Assembly: GCA_001792895.1 (NCBI GenBank)
Contig: MARA01000034.1
Span: forward strand, 372,001-436,000
Reading direction: 5' to 3'
Length of the DNA stretch: 64,000 nt
From: Lentinus brumalis
Taxonomy: Eukaryota; Basidiomycota; Agaricomycetes; Polyporales; Polyporaceae
Part shown: one piece after another, positions 10,701-24,653 of the stretch
How positions within the stretch are numbered: the first letter of the stretch is position 1
How the letters are laid out: each line of letters opens with the position of its first letter
Program-made: the position numbers and the translations under genes
The notes under the pieces: model-generated
Database searches by the model: none
What the model was told of the DNA's origin: nothing
What the model saw: the letters and a program-made list of their open reading frames with translations, nothing else

Positions 10701-13700
10701 TGTCAACAGTCGAAGGATGTCAGTTCGTCGTACGTCCGGGGGCAGTCGCGATCACGGTTTACGTGTTAACCTACGCGTCCGCGGAGGTTCGAGTGGTATA
10801 CGATCTCCCGTGGGCTGCGCTCATTTGCCGTGGGCCGCGCTGTCAGTGTTTTACAGTTGAGCTTGCAATGCGCCCATCTGCATCTGCATCTCGCATATGT
10901 ACTGGGTATCGTTTGATGCCAGATGGGACTCCTCAGTCGTGCACAGTGTACGGTGCACGTCAGCACGTTGCGGAAGATCCAGAGAGCCTGAGTCTCCAGT
11001 CCGATGCTGGAAACACGTACCGCTCAGAATGAAACGCGCGAGCCCTGGCGACCACGGGAGGAGGACACCTCTCGAATCGGAATTCCGAGTCGGAGCAAGA
11101 GCTTGGAGCTTGCGATGATGCAGTTTGCTTCGGCATTGAGCTTGCTCGATATTCGCGCAGCAGGTGTTCTTCCAAGGTTCTTCGTTGACACCTTCGACCC
11201 CGACGCGGAAAGATCGATCGCTGGAGACGGGGCGTAAGCGTAAGATTTAGCGTGGCAGAGGAATGTATCAAATCACACAGAGACCAACCTTCGAGAGGCG
11301 GACGGACGTATTTCGCGCATATTTCCCAGTGACGTGGGTCCACGGAGGCTATCCCAGATTCGACGTGCTCCCCCGCTCCGCGATGCGTTTCGGGGGGTTC
11401 GTGAACCTCGTGCGCACAGCACGAACGCGGCCTAGTGCGTCTGGCAAAAAAGAAAGCAAAGATTGCGTGAAGATCACAGATTTGCATGCTGGCGATTCGC
11501 GGCCGGCTGATCAGCCCACGAGCACTAGCGAGAGCACTTCCCCGTGGCGGATATAGCACCCGAGCGCGGGAGGGAAAATATGCATCAGATGGGCACCTCG
11601 GAGCTGCTTCCCGGGGTGGTGGTCAGTGGGTCCTAGCGTCGCGGTGTCGGGCATTGAAAAACATACAAAAACATACGACGGGTACGCCTGCACAAATGTT
11701 TGCGTCAGAGTGTGATTGGCGAGGAGCCGTGTGCACAAACCACCCACTGCATTGCTGCTTCTGCTTTTCTTCCTCCGCCTCCGTCTTCCTCGCCGTCCTC
11801 CTCGGCCGTGCTCGCGAAGGTCGAGCGTAAGGAGTTGCTCATAGGAGGAGGATAGCCGCGAGGCGGTGTGCGAATTGGGCGAGGCGAGCGCCACCGACGT
11901 CGGAGGAATCCCGGCTATTTGTTTGGCGCCCGCGTGCAGCCACTAGCGGCCGTCCGCCAGCGATGTCTTTTATTCCTGCGCCACGTTCTCACTCTATCAC
12001 GTCGTGGTAGGTCGTGGTTGTGTCTCGGTACCGCATATGGCAGTTGCGTTGTCTCTCGCTTGTGCTATCCATAGAGCCTCTAACGTGTTTGGTCTCCCAG
12101 GTTTTGGCAGGCCGGGGCCGGTGGGATGATGGCGACCAAGTAATTCCCGGCTGCTGCGAAGTGCCCAATCGAGTGGAGGACACGTATGTCAATCAGGCTC
12201 GACACGAATTATAACCTCGCTGATGACAATCTGACATGTCACGCAGAAGATGAGAACATGGAGAGTCTAAAGAAGTACCCATTCGACCAGGCCGACCAGG
12301 GAGCGAATTTGGTCGGCACGGTCAACGTATAGCGCGAGAGAAGGGATGTCGGTTTACCCGCCTGTCAATACGAGCCTATTCCACGCGGGGTGCACGCCCC
12401 AACCACGAGCCTCCGTCCCGCGGCGGTGCCCTCCCGCGACGTGCGAGAGCGGCGACTCGCCAACTTGAAAATGACACCGTTCGTCATTGGCCGACTCGAC
12501 GCCTTGCTGTGATTCGTCGGCGACGCTCCGCCTCGATGTGCGACCATCGACATACGAAGCCAATCAGGATCGAGCACCCGTTATTGCAGTCGTGACTCGT
12601 GGTGATTCTGCTATTCTGCAGGCTGCGCTCGATCCCCGGCCTCGGTACGCCCGTCGTATGTCTGCCCATTGATTCTGACGTTCTGCCAGAAGCTTCTCTT
12701 CGAAGACTTGCGGTGCAGGAGAGCATCCTCGCCTTATGGAGATGCCATCATCCTCGCTTCGTTCATTTCGCTTCGCAGGCGAGAGCGTAGAAGAAGAGCG
12801 TCGTCGAAGCGGACGCCGTTCGTCTCGTAGTCTTGCACATCATAGGTTACCGGACCGCTGGCATACTTATGACGGCATGCTGGTAGGGCCTGTCGACTTC
12901 GACTTGCCCGATGCGGCTGCTCGACTTGTGCGTTTGTTCGACCCATGATCTGCGGAGAGGTGTTGACCAACATACGGGACTCGTGATCGCATCTACCCTC
13001 ATATTGTTGCCGGACGGCGGACAGGCGAGCATCGCGCTGGATATTTTCTCTGATGGTCTTTCCTGCCTGTAGCACGTCGACGGGCGGAGGACGGCCGACC
13101 GACCGAGATCAAATACTTAGCCCAGCGGACAAGCCAATAGAGACCTCCGGTACAGGGCCTAGCGCCGTCGTGTGCTCGTCATGGTGTGTTCATCTCGCCA
13201 TATATATCGAATCCCCGAAGTTCGATGCAGGTATCCGTGCGCCATGGACAGACGGCCGGAAAGCCTCCGATAACCAGGAGGCACCCTCTGGCAGTCCTGC
13301 CCGTTGCATCGACGACACAGTCGAACGAAACTTCGACACCGGGGTTCCCTAGCTGTCTCATCGTGAACCGAGCGTCCGCCCTCTTCTCTCATGGACGACG
13401 ATGCCGTCGACGTCTGAGCAGCCGTCAGGCGGAGTCCAAGGTTAATCAACATCTACTATACTCGTGCGGCATATCCGCTCTGACGCAGTCCCTCTAGGCC
13501 GTATCTGGGACACTCCGCGCGACTAACTGTACTGCACGCGAGAGCGCCTCGGCAGTCTTTCCCCAAGACAGAGAGCGGCCGTGCAGCTCCACGTTTTTCC
13601 CATCCAGCCTCCGCATACAGACGGTTGTTCTTCGGAGTTCGCACGCGGCTCGTCCATGCGTTCACTCCGCTGAGCCACTCGCTCCCGGCATATCAGACTT

Positions 13701-16700
13701 CGAGGCCGTCGGCGACGTGTGGACCGCCAGATGATGAAGCGGTTAACACGTCATGCCTATAGTCGGTGAGGACTCTCCGTATGGTTGCGCTGGAGAGCGC
13801 AGCTATGGTTAGCACAGACAGGTACGCCCTTCATCCTGTTCAGTCGTTATTGAACCTTCCCTTCAGCGAGACGACTACAGCCTGCTCGTTCACCCGACTC
13901 GCACCTTCTTTCCCCCGGTGTTGCCGACGCATCTGTGCCTCTGTTCCCCAGCACATCCTGCAGAGTCGGCTCTGCATCGCGCCTTCTGACAGCTGCACGG
14001 ACGCTCTGCATCCCCAAACGAACGCGAACCACGCCGTATCTTCCGCAAGCGCATTCCTCCGTCTCACATTCCGGCGTCGACCACAATGGCTCGAGCGTCG
14101 CATCGGGGACCGGGCGGCTCGTATGAGCGCTCGTCTTCCATGCGTGCTGCCCGTCAGCCCGTCACGCCCACCGCAGCCACCACGTCGAGCGTCGACAGCA
14201 AGAATGGGTCCGGAGGCTTCCGTGCTCCCAGCGCACCTCAGAACTCTGGTCGTTCTCCCGCTTCCTTCGCCCCGCTGCTCGCCGGCGACCGTCCGAACCT
14301 CAGGCTGGACTCACGCGGCGTCATCCATGGGCAACGAACGTGGACGGAAGGAACGGGCGGTGCGTACGGGTGCGCAGCGGACAGACAGTGGTGGAAGGGT
14401 CGAGTATTTCCAACTGGTATTTGCTCGGAACTCCTCGCGATTTGTTCCCCTCCGGTGTCGTTCTCAGTCGCCGCCGTGCTCCCGGCTCGGCTCGGTGCGC
14501 CCGCCCGATGGCCTCGGCACTCCAGCCTCCAACCAAGCTTCAAGCTTCGAGCCTGTGGTGTCCGCGTCCTCGCACGTACCCCCCGCTGCCGCTGTCAGCC
14601 TTACTCCTCGGTCTATCAATCCACCCACTCCACATACACCCTGTGCGGATCTCATTCACTCTGCTCTGTGTCCAACTGCAAGCTTTCACGCGAACCTAGA
14701 ATCGACGCCTGTCGACGCGATATGGGCGACTCGGGTCACGGGCCCGGAGCGAGGTTCGCTGCATGCGGTCGTCCGGCTGGCATTTCCTGCCATCCGGCTT
14801 CCTGGCTCCCCGGCCTGGAGTTCAGTTCAGCGGCGCAGCTCGCGGCCAGCTGCAGGCTACCGACCTCCTGCCCGCGAAGGGTTCGCGGCATAACCCTCCG
14901 CCTGCAGAGCTGCTCCCGGTCCCACTGCCCTGCCAGGGCGTGCTCCAAGTCGCCGTCGCGCAATTGGCAACCCCCGGTCCAGCCATCCGGCGCGGCAGTG
15001 CCTGTACCTCTGGCCTGTCTAGACGGCGACGATCGTCGACTCTGTAGCCTTTGAGCTACGCTGTAGCGCTGAGGGGTGGTGGAATGTTCGTGTGCATCAT
15101 GTGTCGTGGAGCGCGGTTCTGCGGCACGGCAGGCGAGGCCTGGCTTTTCTTCGAAGTTGTCGTGGATGATTCTCTCCTTCTGTGATACCAGGGGCGGCGT
15201 CGAGGTGGGAGCCGTTTGGTAGCGTTCTTATTCGCGTCAACTATAACATTGTCTATCGCATGTACTTCAGGGCTTCGCGTGTGACCGACGTGCTGACGGG
15301 GTCTCGCCCTGAACATTGTTACCAGCGGTCGTCGGGCGCGGGATATCGCAGTCAGGATATGTACCAGACATCCGGCCATGCTGCGCCACCAAAGGTTAAC
15401 CTCTATTCTGCCGGCGGGCAGCAGCCGACGTCGACCGCGTATCGTGACCAACTGACCCGCCCCCATGTCACTTCAAAAGGTCAAGGAAAGCATGCAGAAA
15501 CGGCCAGGCCAATGCCATCTCTGTCATGCTTTGCTGTCATGGGGGATCGCGGGTGCAGTCGCGCTTCCCCCGAAATCACGGCAAGTACCACAAGGCGCCA
15601 TCTTCTGCGGGTGCCGTAAAGCCCACCCGTGAGCTGCACAGAAAGAGACATATTGCACTCTCCTCTCCGCACCCCACCGCATCTCGAACGCGTCCCAACC
15701 TTCGCGAACGGCGCGGGATGTCCCCACCCATTCTGTCACTGTGTGGGACTCGCCCATCGGGCCCTTCTAGCTCCCACGATCAAAGGGGCCGGTGTTCCCG
15801 TTTTGCTGGACTTGGAGGCCGAGAACTTCCCGCTGGGCCGCCGGCTTCGCGTGTGGATTCCGGGCTTCGCCAACAGAGTTCGGCGAGCTGGCGCCCAGGC
15901 TGGCCAGGAAGGATGTCGGGTTTCCATGATCGCGCAGAGGGAAGCCGCGAGAAGCTGCCACGGGCGTCGGTCAGTCCCAGAATCCTGGGCTCCAAGAACC
16001 TGAGCATGAGAGAAAGGGATGCAATGTACGCACAGGAAAGCACGGACTCTAGACCGTAGGAGGGGCATCTCAGAGGACCCACAGCGCAGGTGTAGGAATT
16101 CGAGCAGGGTCAGTGCGCTTCGGGGCAGTACCTGCGCACCCACCACCGCCGTCGAGAGAGCGGGCGCTGAGCGTTCTTGCTGCAAGCTTCTTGCGTTCGT
16201 GCTCGTATCCGCACAAGCGTCGGTTGCCATTGTACCCGTGCCTGTAGCAAGCCTGCTGCAATGAAAACGCCGACAGCACCGGTGCCGCTTCTCAGCACCG
16301 TGTCTCGTCTCGTCGCGCGCGGGAAGCCAGGGCGCACGATGGCGAGCCGACCTTCTTGTCCGTGCGCGTTGGACCCGCTCAGAAAAGAGGATGCCGGTCG
16401 GGTGGAGGATGCGAACCAGTGCGAACAGGCGTGTGGAGTCCAACGCGTCGGCTCCCCCCTACGCCTTCTCCTTCTCCTTCGGGCTCGGTCCCCTTCGAGT
16501 ACGCGCAATGAAGACATATAGAGAGTTGCGGCTCTTACCGGGGCCGTGGAAATGCGGGAGAATGCCGGGAGAGAGCCAGGAGCGGGGACGACTGCAGATG
16601 CCGCCGGTGCGCCGGAAGAGGGTGGCTCGAGCAGTCTCCAGCTATGACCACGTTCGCGTTATGCGTAACCCGCGGACGGGCTCGAGGCGTCGCGCTCCAT

Positions 16701-19700
16701 TCTCGGAGTAGAAAGCTGGAAGTCCGAGTAGAATCGTGGCGTGCGGTGTGCGGTGTGCCACCGTCGACCTTGGAAGTGACGATCGGACTCGTGAGTCGCC
16801 GTGCTTGGGAGAGGAGGAGATGATGGGCCATGAAGTGCCTATGTGGGCACGGTGGCGTATGAGCTTAGACGTGAAGGTTGCGTGGATTTGCGAGTGCTTG
16901 CCAGGAAACTCCGTATCGTGAGCCCAGGACCATGAGAGCCAGCACGCCATAAGCAGCACTGAGTTCCTGCCGAGACGTAAGACCTCTGGGTCGGTCCGTA
17001 CACCTCACAACCGTGGCGCAGTGGCTGGGAGAGCTTACGAACGCCGACCTGCATCCAAAGGTCGCTGCATGGCTACCAAACGCCAGCATTGAAAGCGTTT
17101 CGCGATGATGAGCATGTACGAACGTGCGGCAGTGACGGGAAGGCGTACTCATCTGCATCCCAGCAATGATGTTGTCTGGTGCTCGAGACGGGAACTCGAG
17201 GCACCCGCCGTAAATTGTAAGGTTCAGATCGCTTAGATAGCGGTGATAGAGTTACGGGGTTTCCATTGGGTGGCGTTACGGCCTTCTGGTCCACTCGGGT
17301 ATGGTCCACACCGCTTCGTGTGATTCGCAATCAACGTGAAATCCTCACGGAAACCGACTGATAGGTAACTCGCAGGACATGCATGCGTACCTGGAGTACC
17401 TGGAGTACCTGATAGGGCGGTTGCGTTGGTGAGCGTGACGACAACGAGTGAAGACAGATGTGGTATAGGGTAGGAACTGACGTTGCGCAGCGCGGTGGCG
17501 CCCAGGAGTGTTCGACCAGTCGATGGTAGTGCGGTGTCCAGGAGCACATTGAGGGGTCCTGAGAGAGCCGAGAAAGGGTTAGTCGGCATGCGGAACAAAG
17601 GCGAAGGTGCGTTGGTCTCGATACCCAGGTTCTGCCACCGGAGTTACGTTGCATAGATTCTGCATCATGATTCTCCCGTACGACATGTGGTCGAGCAATC
17701 GAGGGTCATCCTAGCGTGGTGAGTTGTTCGTCTGCGCCGGGACGACATGTAGCGCGCTGAGAACAATGGGCGACGATGTCGAGGGCGTCAACTCGCAGGC
17801 GCAGACGTTCTCGAAGCGCACATTACGTTCAGCAGGACTCGAGGGAGAAGTCGACATGCACCGTCCACGACTTCATTTCCACGGCGCGCCCATGGGGCAC
17901 CCGAGCTACGAGCCACCATGCTGTCTATGAGCGCTTGAATGTCGAGATCATACTTCTGCTGAATCGGTCATGAACCTGTCTGATGCGCGTCAAGAACACG
18001 AGCTGCTCACCTGGAAGCATCGCGAGCACAGGCGCCCCTTGACCGGCGATGAGATCTCAGCGGACAACATCTACCCGCCGGCTTAGACGCGAAGAAGAGA
18101 TCACCCGTTCTTTCCAGGTGCATTCCCCCTGCCAATTTAGTGAGAAAGCCCATTGTGCGGGAGATGGGCCTCCACGGTCATGCCAGACGTCGCACGCCGC
18201 GTGCGCGGGAGAAGGAAGTAGACCTGAGCCAATTTTCAATGATACTACTCACACGTATCATGGCAGCGTGGCAGGTCCGGCAGGGCGGGTTGAGTGCGAC
18301 GCAGCGACTCGACGATGTTCAGGCAAAGCCCACTCGATGTGCATAACCACAGTCAATTAGTCCTGTAGCTCCTCCGGACAGCATCCGTACAAGACATAAG
18401 CCAAACACACCATCGCAGGCAAAGGGGATAAGTACTCACCTACTTATGTTACCTGGCGCGGATTGTCGTGGTTGCTGGCAAGGCGCGTCGGCGACTGCCG
18501 AAGACATTGTCAGCGTCTGCGTTGGGCGCCACGGTTCTTGCCTCTTACGTTCATCATCCCTCCGTACACACTCTGTACCAGTCTATGCCCACCGTGCGGC
18601 ATAAAAAACCGGGATATGACCTGTGAGATTGTATGTGCGCTTTGAGGATACAGAAAGTTCCTTGGCGCGCGCATATAGCGACCATACGGTACATCTAAAA
18701 ACTGCACTTCCTCCGTCATCATCTCCAAGGAAACTTACGCAATCTAAACCTTCAGGTACCTCCACGGATCTCCGAGACAGCCTGTTGGGTGTATGGCGAT
18801 GCCAAACGCACGATACACTGATAAGCTGCGTTGTAGAGTACAGTAAGTAAGTACACCTGCTTCCTAGCGCATGCCATCGCCGGTTCCACGCTCTTCGACT
18901 CAACTGCGGTCATCATAGTGCTGTCTGGCATCCGAAGCATCAGTCAGATCCGTAGCTGGTCAATGTGGCGCGATCATGAGTGCTGGAAGCCGCGAACCCC
19001 GCCGTAAGTCCTCCCGATACACTCGCCTCTTGCTCTTTCCAGGCATGCCCGCGACGGACACGGTCCGAAGACAAGCTCCACACCTTGCTGGATCATGCAG
19101 CCGGTGGCGCATTGCGTGCGACTATAACCCTATTGGCATACTGTTGTCCGATCGCCGCGCTCGTTGTACGCCTTTGAAAGGCCGCCGGGTGCTGAGTATC
19201 GAAATGACACTAGCATGGCCGAGTTGGTGAGCGTCATCTTCATCTCAGCTCAAGAATTGTACTGTGCTAGGACACAACCAGGTCTATCCTATTAGGCAAC
19301 ATCTGAGCCCGCGTCGAATCTTGTGATCTGTGGTAAGCAATTTTCCAGTTTGATCACATCCTGTAGCTCAAGCTCCGCGACCCGCCGAACTGGAAGCTCG
19401 GCCAAGTGCGCGGTCAGATGGTCTCCGTCGACGAACAAGCTTCCGTAAGGCGCCGCGGCAAGTGTCTGGCACGGTTTCGGGGGCTGTGGGTCTGTATGTC
19501 TGTCTTTGATCCAGTGGTAGTCGTTCTTACCCGATCATGTAGCAGGGTCGCCCCTCAATCGACGTACAGGATGGACGGAATGGATGTCGCCGCCATGGTT
19601 GTGATTGCGAGACGCCTTCGATGGCTCACCATTGCCGCTCGGCAGCTAGTCTATGACTGAGCCAGACTCTCCACAACTGGCTAACATCTTCATATTCCTA

Positions 19701-22700
19701 CAGAAATTGCCTCCGAAAGGGCCGCTATGGGGCTATCAATCTTCCTCTACAACTTACCCAGGATCCCGCCGCTACTGGGCCGTAGCCTCACAGGTGTCCT
19801 TGTATCGCCTAGATCTCGGCACTCTTGTATGTCATTTGACGTTGTCTTAACACTACTCCTGACCATCAAACCAGTGTTGTTGACAGGTCAGACTGGCTGG
19901 CTAGCTCATCCGCTCTGTGGGAACTTCAAGATCCGTCAACAACAGGGAGGTAAGTCTATCCGTCAAATGCATGCGTTATTCTGGTCTTCTAGCTCCGGAT
20001 TCGACAGCGGCTCCCCCAACCAGCCATGGCTTGCTCCCGAGCGCGATTCCGTCGTGGCTGCGCGATTAGCCTGTTTCGTCTGCCTCTGACAGGGTCAAAT
20101 AAGGTGTCGAAATCGTCTGATTGTCTACGCGGCGCAGCTAGCCTGCTTGACCGGAGAATGTCACGGCGTATTTCCCCCTCGTCTTCCGCACCTACGCCGC
20201 TCGCTATGCGGAGAGCACGCCGCACGGAACACTCGACAGCCAGGCGCGCACAGGGAGATACGTAACCTGAGCGCCCGCCGCCGTGGCAGAATACAAGCTC
20301 GGCCCACGTCGGGCGCAAGCGGCGGAGAGCATGGAAGCTCCCGCCGACACCGCCCTTTGCGCCGGCCTCGACAGACTCACGGCTTCTCCCGGCTTGTCTC
20401 CCTGCAGCGGGCCCGCTCGCACTTCCAGCTGCCTGCGACACTGCGAATCCAACGTGGCGGCTGGCTGCAGACACGTCCGGCTCTCGCGTACAAGCACGAG
20501 TCCTCGGGACCGACTGCGGCAGCCGTAGCGGACAGACGCAAGCGCAAGTGCGACGGCTGTCCAGCTGGCACCCTCTGGACTCTGCGACGCCCGGTCCAAC
20601 GCGAACTCCGAGCTTGCAGGCTACTTACCTCGGTCACCGTCCATGACACGGCGACGCCGCAGCACCGACCAGCCGGGCGTTTCAGCGCCACGTTCGTGCT
20701 TCAGCCGTGGACTCACCACGCACGATGTCGGGGCCAGTACGCGTTCTATACGAAGCTTGCGGCGAAGGCATTCCTAGTCAGCGCCGTTGGGTCTTTGGTG
20801 CAGCCACAAGTCTTGGATCAAACGCGGACGAATCGTATACCCCTGCAATTCTGCGGAAGACGTCGGCGGCGGCGGCGGCGGACGGGTCGGGAGACGGCAT
20901 TGCCTCCGTCGGGCAAGGCACATGTGCTGAGCCCGCTTGATGGTGCCGGCGTCGAGCGCGGGAGCGACCGCCGCGAAGGATCCGCCCTTCTCGAGAGTCT
21001 TCTGGAACGGATCTCGAGTGCGTTTGAGGTGCGCGTTGCTGCTTTCTTTTTCTTCCATTCGGTCACCTCAGAACCCGTCTCTTAGTTTGCTCTCGTCGAC
21101 GTTAGAAGTGATCACTGACCCCATTGTGTTTCAGGTAGGGAGGGCGGTCTTCCATGTCGGCACTTACAGTTAGGACAAGGGCAAGTGGCGGCTAAGCTAG
21201 CTTGGCGGCATAGTGCTTTCCTTGTCCTCCGCATGACGCGCCTGCTGAGTCTAGCGAAACGGTCCGAAAGTAGGATGGCAACTCTCTAGAGGGGCTGGCG
21301 CAGGAACCCCTTGATAGCCGTCACCTTCTTTGTGAACAAGGTGATGTCAGAAATTACCTAGTTGTCCTTTTCGTGTTCATGTAGGCCGCGTCATCGTCCC
21401 TGACGCAAGGTCATTCCAGACCCGGTCGCGGATGCCCGGATGTCCCGCTCGCCATTCATCCAGGTTAGATTTGACCCGCCCCGGATCATGACAGCAGAGA
21501 GAACGGGTCGACTGCGTCCGTACTCATCCGGAGGCTCTGATATACCGCTACCAGGTCCGCGTGGTGCTATCGCCGGTCCTCCTCGTCGCTTGATCCCCAC
21601 CCTGTTCTGCTGTACGGCGCAACACTTGCGTCCCGCATTCAATACCATTGCTAACCATCTCCGCAGTGCATTGCCGGGAGGCTTCCATGCAACTCGCGGG
21701 CGGTCCGACGTTCCAGATAGAACTTGGCATCTTCAACAAGGTATGTCCCATGGTTAATGGAAGACACTAGACGCCGCTGACAAGCCCAGAAGCGCTTTGT
21801 TCTACGTAAACGTAGCAGGGGAAGCACGATCGCGCCGACTCTGACGCCATCCCGTCTGCGTCGAGGGTGAGGAGCAATTCTTCAGTGACGGCGTTCTCTG
21901 ACCTCCTGAGCAGCCGCTCTTGTTCGATAGTTTCTGATGACCGTTACAGACGATTCTGCACGATCAAGGAAGGCCGCGCAAGCGATTTGCAAGTGTTATC
22001 GCGACAGCGTTTGCCAGAGTCTTCCTATCGTGCCGCCACGTGTGTCACTGCGTCGCAAAGGTTCTCGTGGTCGGCCGGATTGCCTTAGGCTCTCAACGCG
22101 GCTATGGAACCCCCAGAGGCTGCAGCGTCCTCGACTCGAGCCGACCAGAAGAGTCGAGCGGGAGTCGAGTCCGTTCCAGTCGAGGTACGAACCCCTCCAT
22201 TATCCGTCCGCTTCGTCGGCTTGCCCAGTTGGAAGGCACCTCTCCCCCATCCACATATGCAGGCTTCCCCTTCACGAGTGTACTGAGAAGGCTGGAACTC
22301 CGGGCCCAAGCTCGCCTAGTACCCGATGGGGCAAACCCCGGGTGTATCTCCCTTTCATGGTGCTTCCTAGAGTTCGACTTCGCAGTCCGACTGGCTCATG
22401 CATGCCGCCCTGGGGAAAGTGAAGTCCGCGGATTCTGGGATTGAGGGTATATCTGATTGCGCGGTGTTCCTGGTGACGGCGGAGAAGTGCTCATTTCCAG
22501 GCGTGGTCGCAGGAGGTTAGTAGCTGGCAGGCGTGCGTGGTCGGACAGCCGATGTTCCGCCAGTGGGCGATATCTGTGGGTGAGCGTTCCCAGGTCGCAT
22601 TCACGATGTTGGCGCGCAATTGGCTGAGAAGCTTACCTTTCTAGCACGTCGGTCACGTTCCTGACCTCCAGGTCCCAAGAACGGGATATGTGAGGAGACC

Positions 22701-24653
22701 CCGCTCGGCACCAAACAAGCGAATTGACAAACAAACAATCGCATTCTCATTCACGCCCACGACGTTTGGACCTGAATTTTTCACCACCATAATCCACAAG
22801 AAGACGCCGGTCGTCGGGCAAGCGTGTGCGATCTGGTGAGTCTGTTCTCCCCCACTTCGATTCATTCACTGTCAGGCAAGCTACGTTGTGGCGTGACAGG
22901 CGGCGGGATTCTACCCGGGAGGAAGACTATCTGTCCCCAGAAGGGTACAACACCATAGCATCGTGCACGAGGCTACCAGCCTCCTGACGGGGTGCGTGTA
23001 ACCTAATCAGACGTCGTTTCTGCCCTGAGTCGTGATCACTCACCTTAGCTCTTAGGTGCATTGAGTGAGGGGAAGTTCTTCTCAACGATCTTCAGGCGCG
23101 TGTAGAGCCTGAGCCGAGCAGCAGACACTGAATCCACGTCTTTCTCGAACATCAGACATTGGACATGCGCATCATTGTGACTCACTGGTTCTCAGATGAG
23201 TATCCGGCCTGGAAACCGGGTCAATATTCTATCCCAGAACTTATGCGTCCACCCGGGCGTTGATAAAACAGGGCTCCGGCTCCGACGATGGGACCTCGAA
23301 GATGCGCCAGATCAACGTCAAGATGGTCGCCCTCTACCTGGACCGCGGGCAATTCGGGCACCCACGTCGGTTTCGATGTGCAGGTCGAGTCTCGCCCACT
23401 CTCTTCGCTTGAGCGGTGGTTGAGCGGGTCAGACGACGACGATGAGACACGGAAAGCTTCGTTCGGCCTGTGTGCCTCCAGGGTCAGTCGCTTCCGGCCT
23501 CCGCGGAAACTCTGACCTACGGCACATAGCAAGCGTGGCGTAGGTACGTTATACCATTCGTCTATTCCCGTAGGTGACCCATCCCAGTGCATCAAGGCCC
23601 ACTTTCGTTCCGGTGTGTTGTTCTAACACCGCCCATCCGCATGGTATGATGTCGACAGGTGCGTCATACAACTTCTGTTCGGGATCCAGCTGTGGCGCTG
23701 ATAGGATTCACCCGGGAATCAATCCTCTGAACAGCTATGTGGTCATTGTGCGGCAGATGCATCAAGGCTTTCTTCTGCTGTCATATGTCCCGGCTGGACC
23801 TCTTTCCCAGGTGTACCTGTAGCGCGGGCGTGCAAGACGAATACACACGGGTCTATATTGCTGTATTGGCGAAAATGGGGCCCGTCATGGGATGAAACGT
23901 TGATCTGTCTTCCGCGGCGAACATGTCGAAGGTATGCGCCGATGCTCAGTCCGTGATCGGTGTATTCGGTGAGCCATACACGTCAATCTCTGTTCGCTTG
24001 AGGGTTTGAGGTTCCGAGTAGTACCGCAGCCGTAAACGACGAGGCGTGGCCGAGGTGCCCGGTAGGGACTTCGGTCACTGCAGGGCATGGCTCGGAACCA
24101 GGCGGGTATCTTTGAGACTCTCATTGCATAGCGAGCGCGCAATCCACGCTGCGAATGAGGAGCCGGTAGGCAAGCACGCGTCTGAGACCATTGGAGCTAC
24201 TTGGAGTACAGGATCGTTCGAGTAGCCGTACAAATCAGTTCGTTGCTACACCAGAAGATCATACCAAAGGTGAAACCGAGCCCTCCGGGACATTGAACGA
24301 GGAGACGTACAAACAAACAAGTTGAGACTGAAGAAGTAGTGGCCCGTCTCTCACAGCGCATAACCTACTAGTACTCCTTCGTCGTACCCCCAAGAGTCAT
24401 GAGCCGAGTCATGTTCGCCGGCGTCTTCTCCCCGCTCTTCGAAACTGCTCGCGTTGCCATCGAAGGAGAGCTCTGGCACCGGCTCTCAGTCTGAGTAGTC
24501 GCTGTCGTCAAGTAATTCCGGGGTTTGAAGTCGGTACCCGTCGGCATTTTGGATGGTCATGCAGCGTAACAAAGCATGCCTTGCTCCTCGAGGGCGCTCA
24601 TGGACATTGCGCGTGTTGGGCGTCAGGGCTGCTATGTAAAGCTCCAGCCTGAG
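10701..24653. other. about 14 kb with no recognisable gene
   Basis: I found no frame with a recognisable domain or a consistent exon chain. The longest open frames (plus 13766-14893 and 14086-15054; plus 20147-21085) overlap in different frames of GC-rich DNA and translate to S/P/R-rich sequence, which is what chance predicts. The minus strand near 17233-17600 has a frame with possible splice signals but no identifiable product. A plausible reading is old, heavily decayed repeats or pseudogenes. Confidence 0.4.

Noticed and set aside
13766..15054. Two overlapping plus-strand frames of 375 and 322 codons
   Set aside because: They overlap in different frames of GC-rich DNA, and neither shows a recognisable domain or splice structure.
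20147..21085. 312-codon plus-strand frame
   Set aside because: Arg/Ser/Ala-rich with no motif; the opposite strand is equally open.
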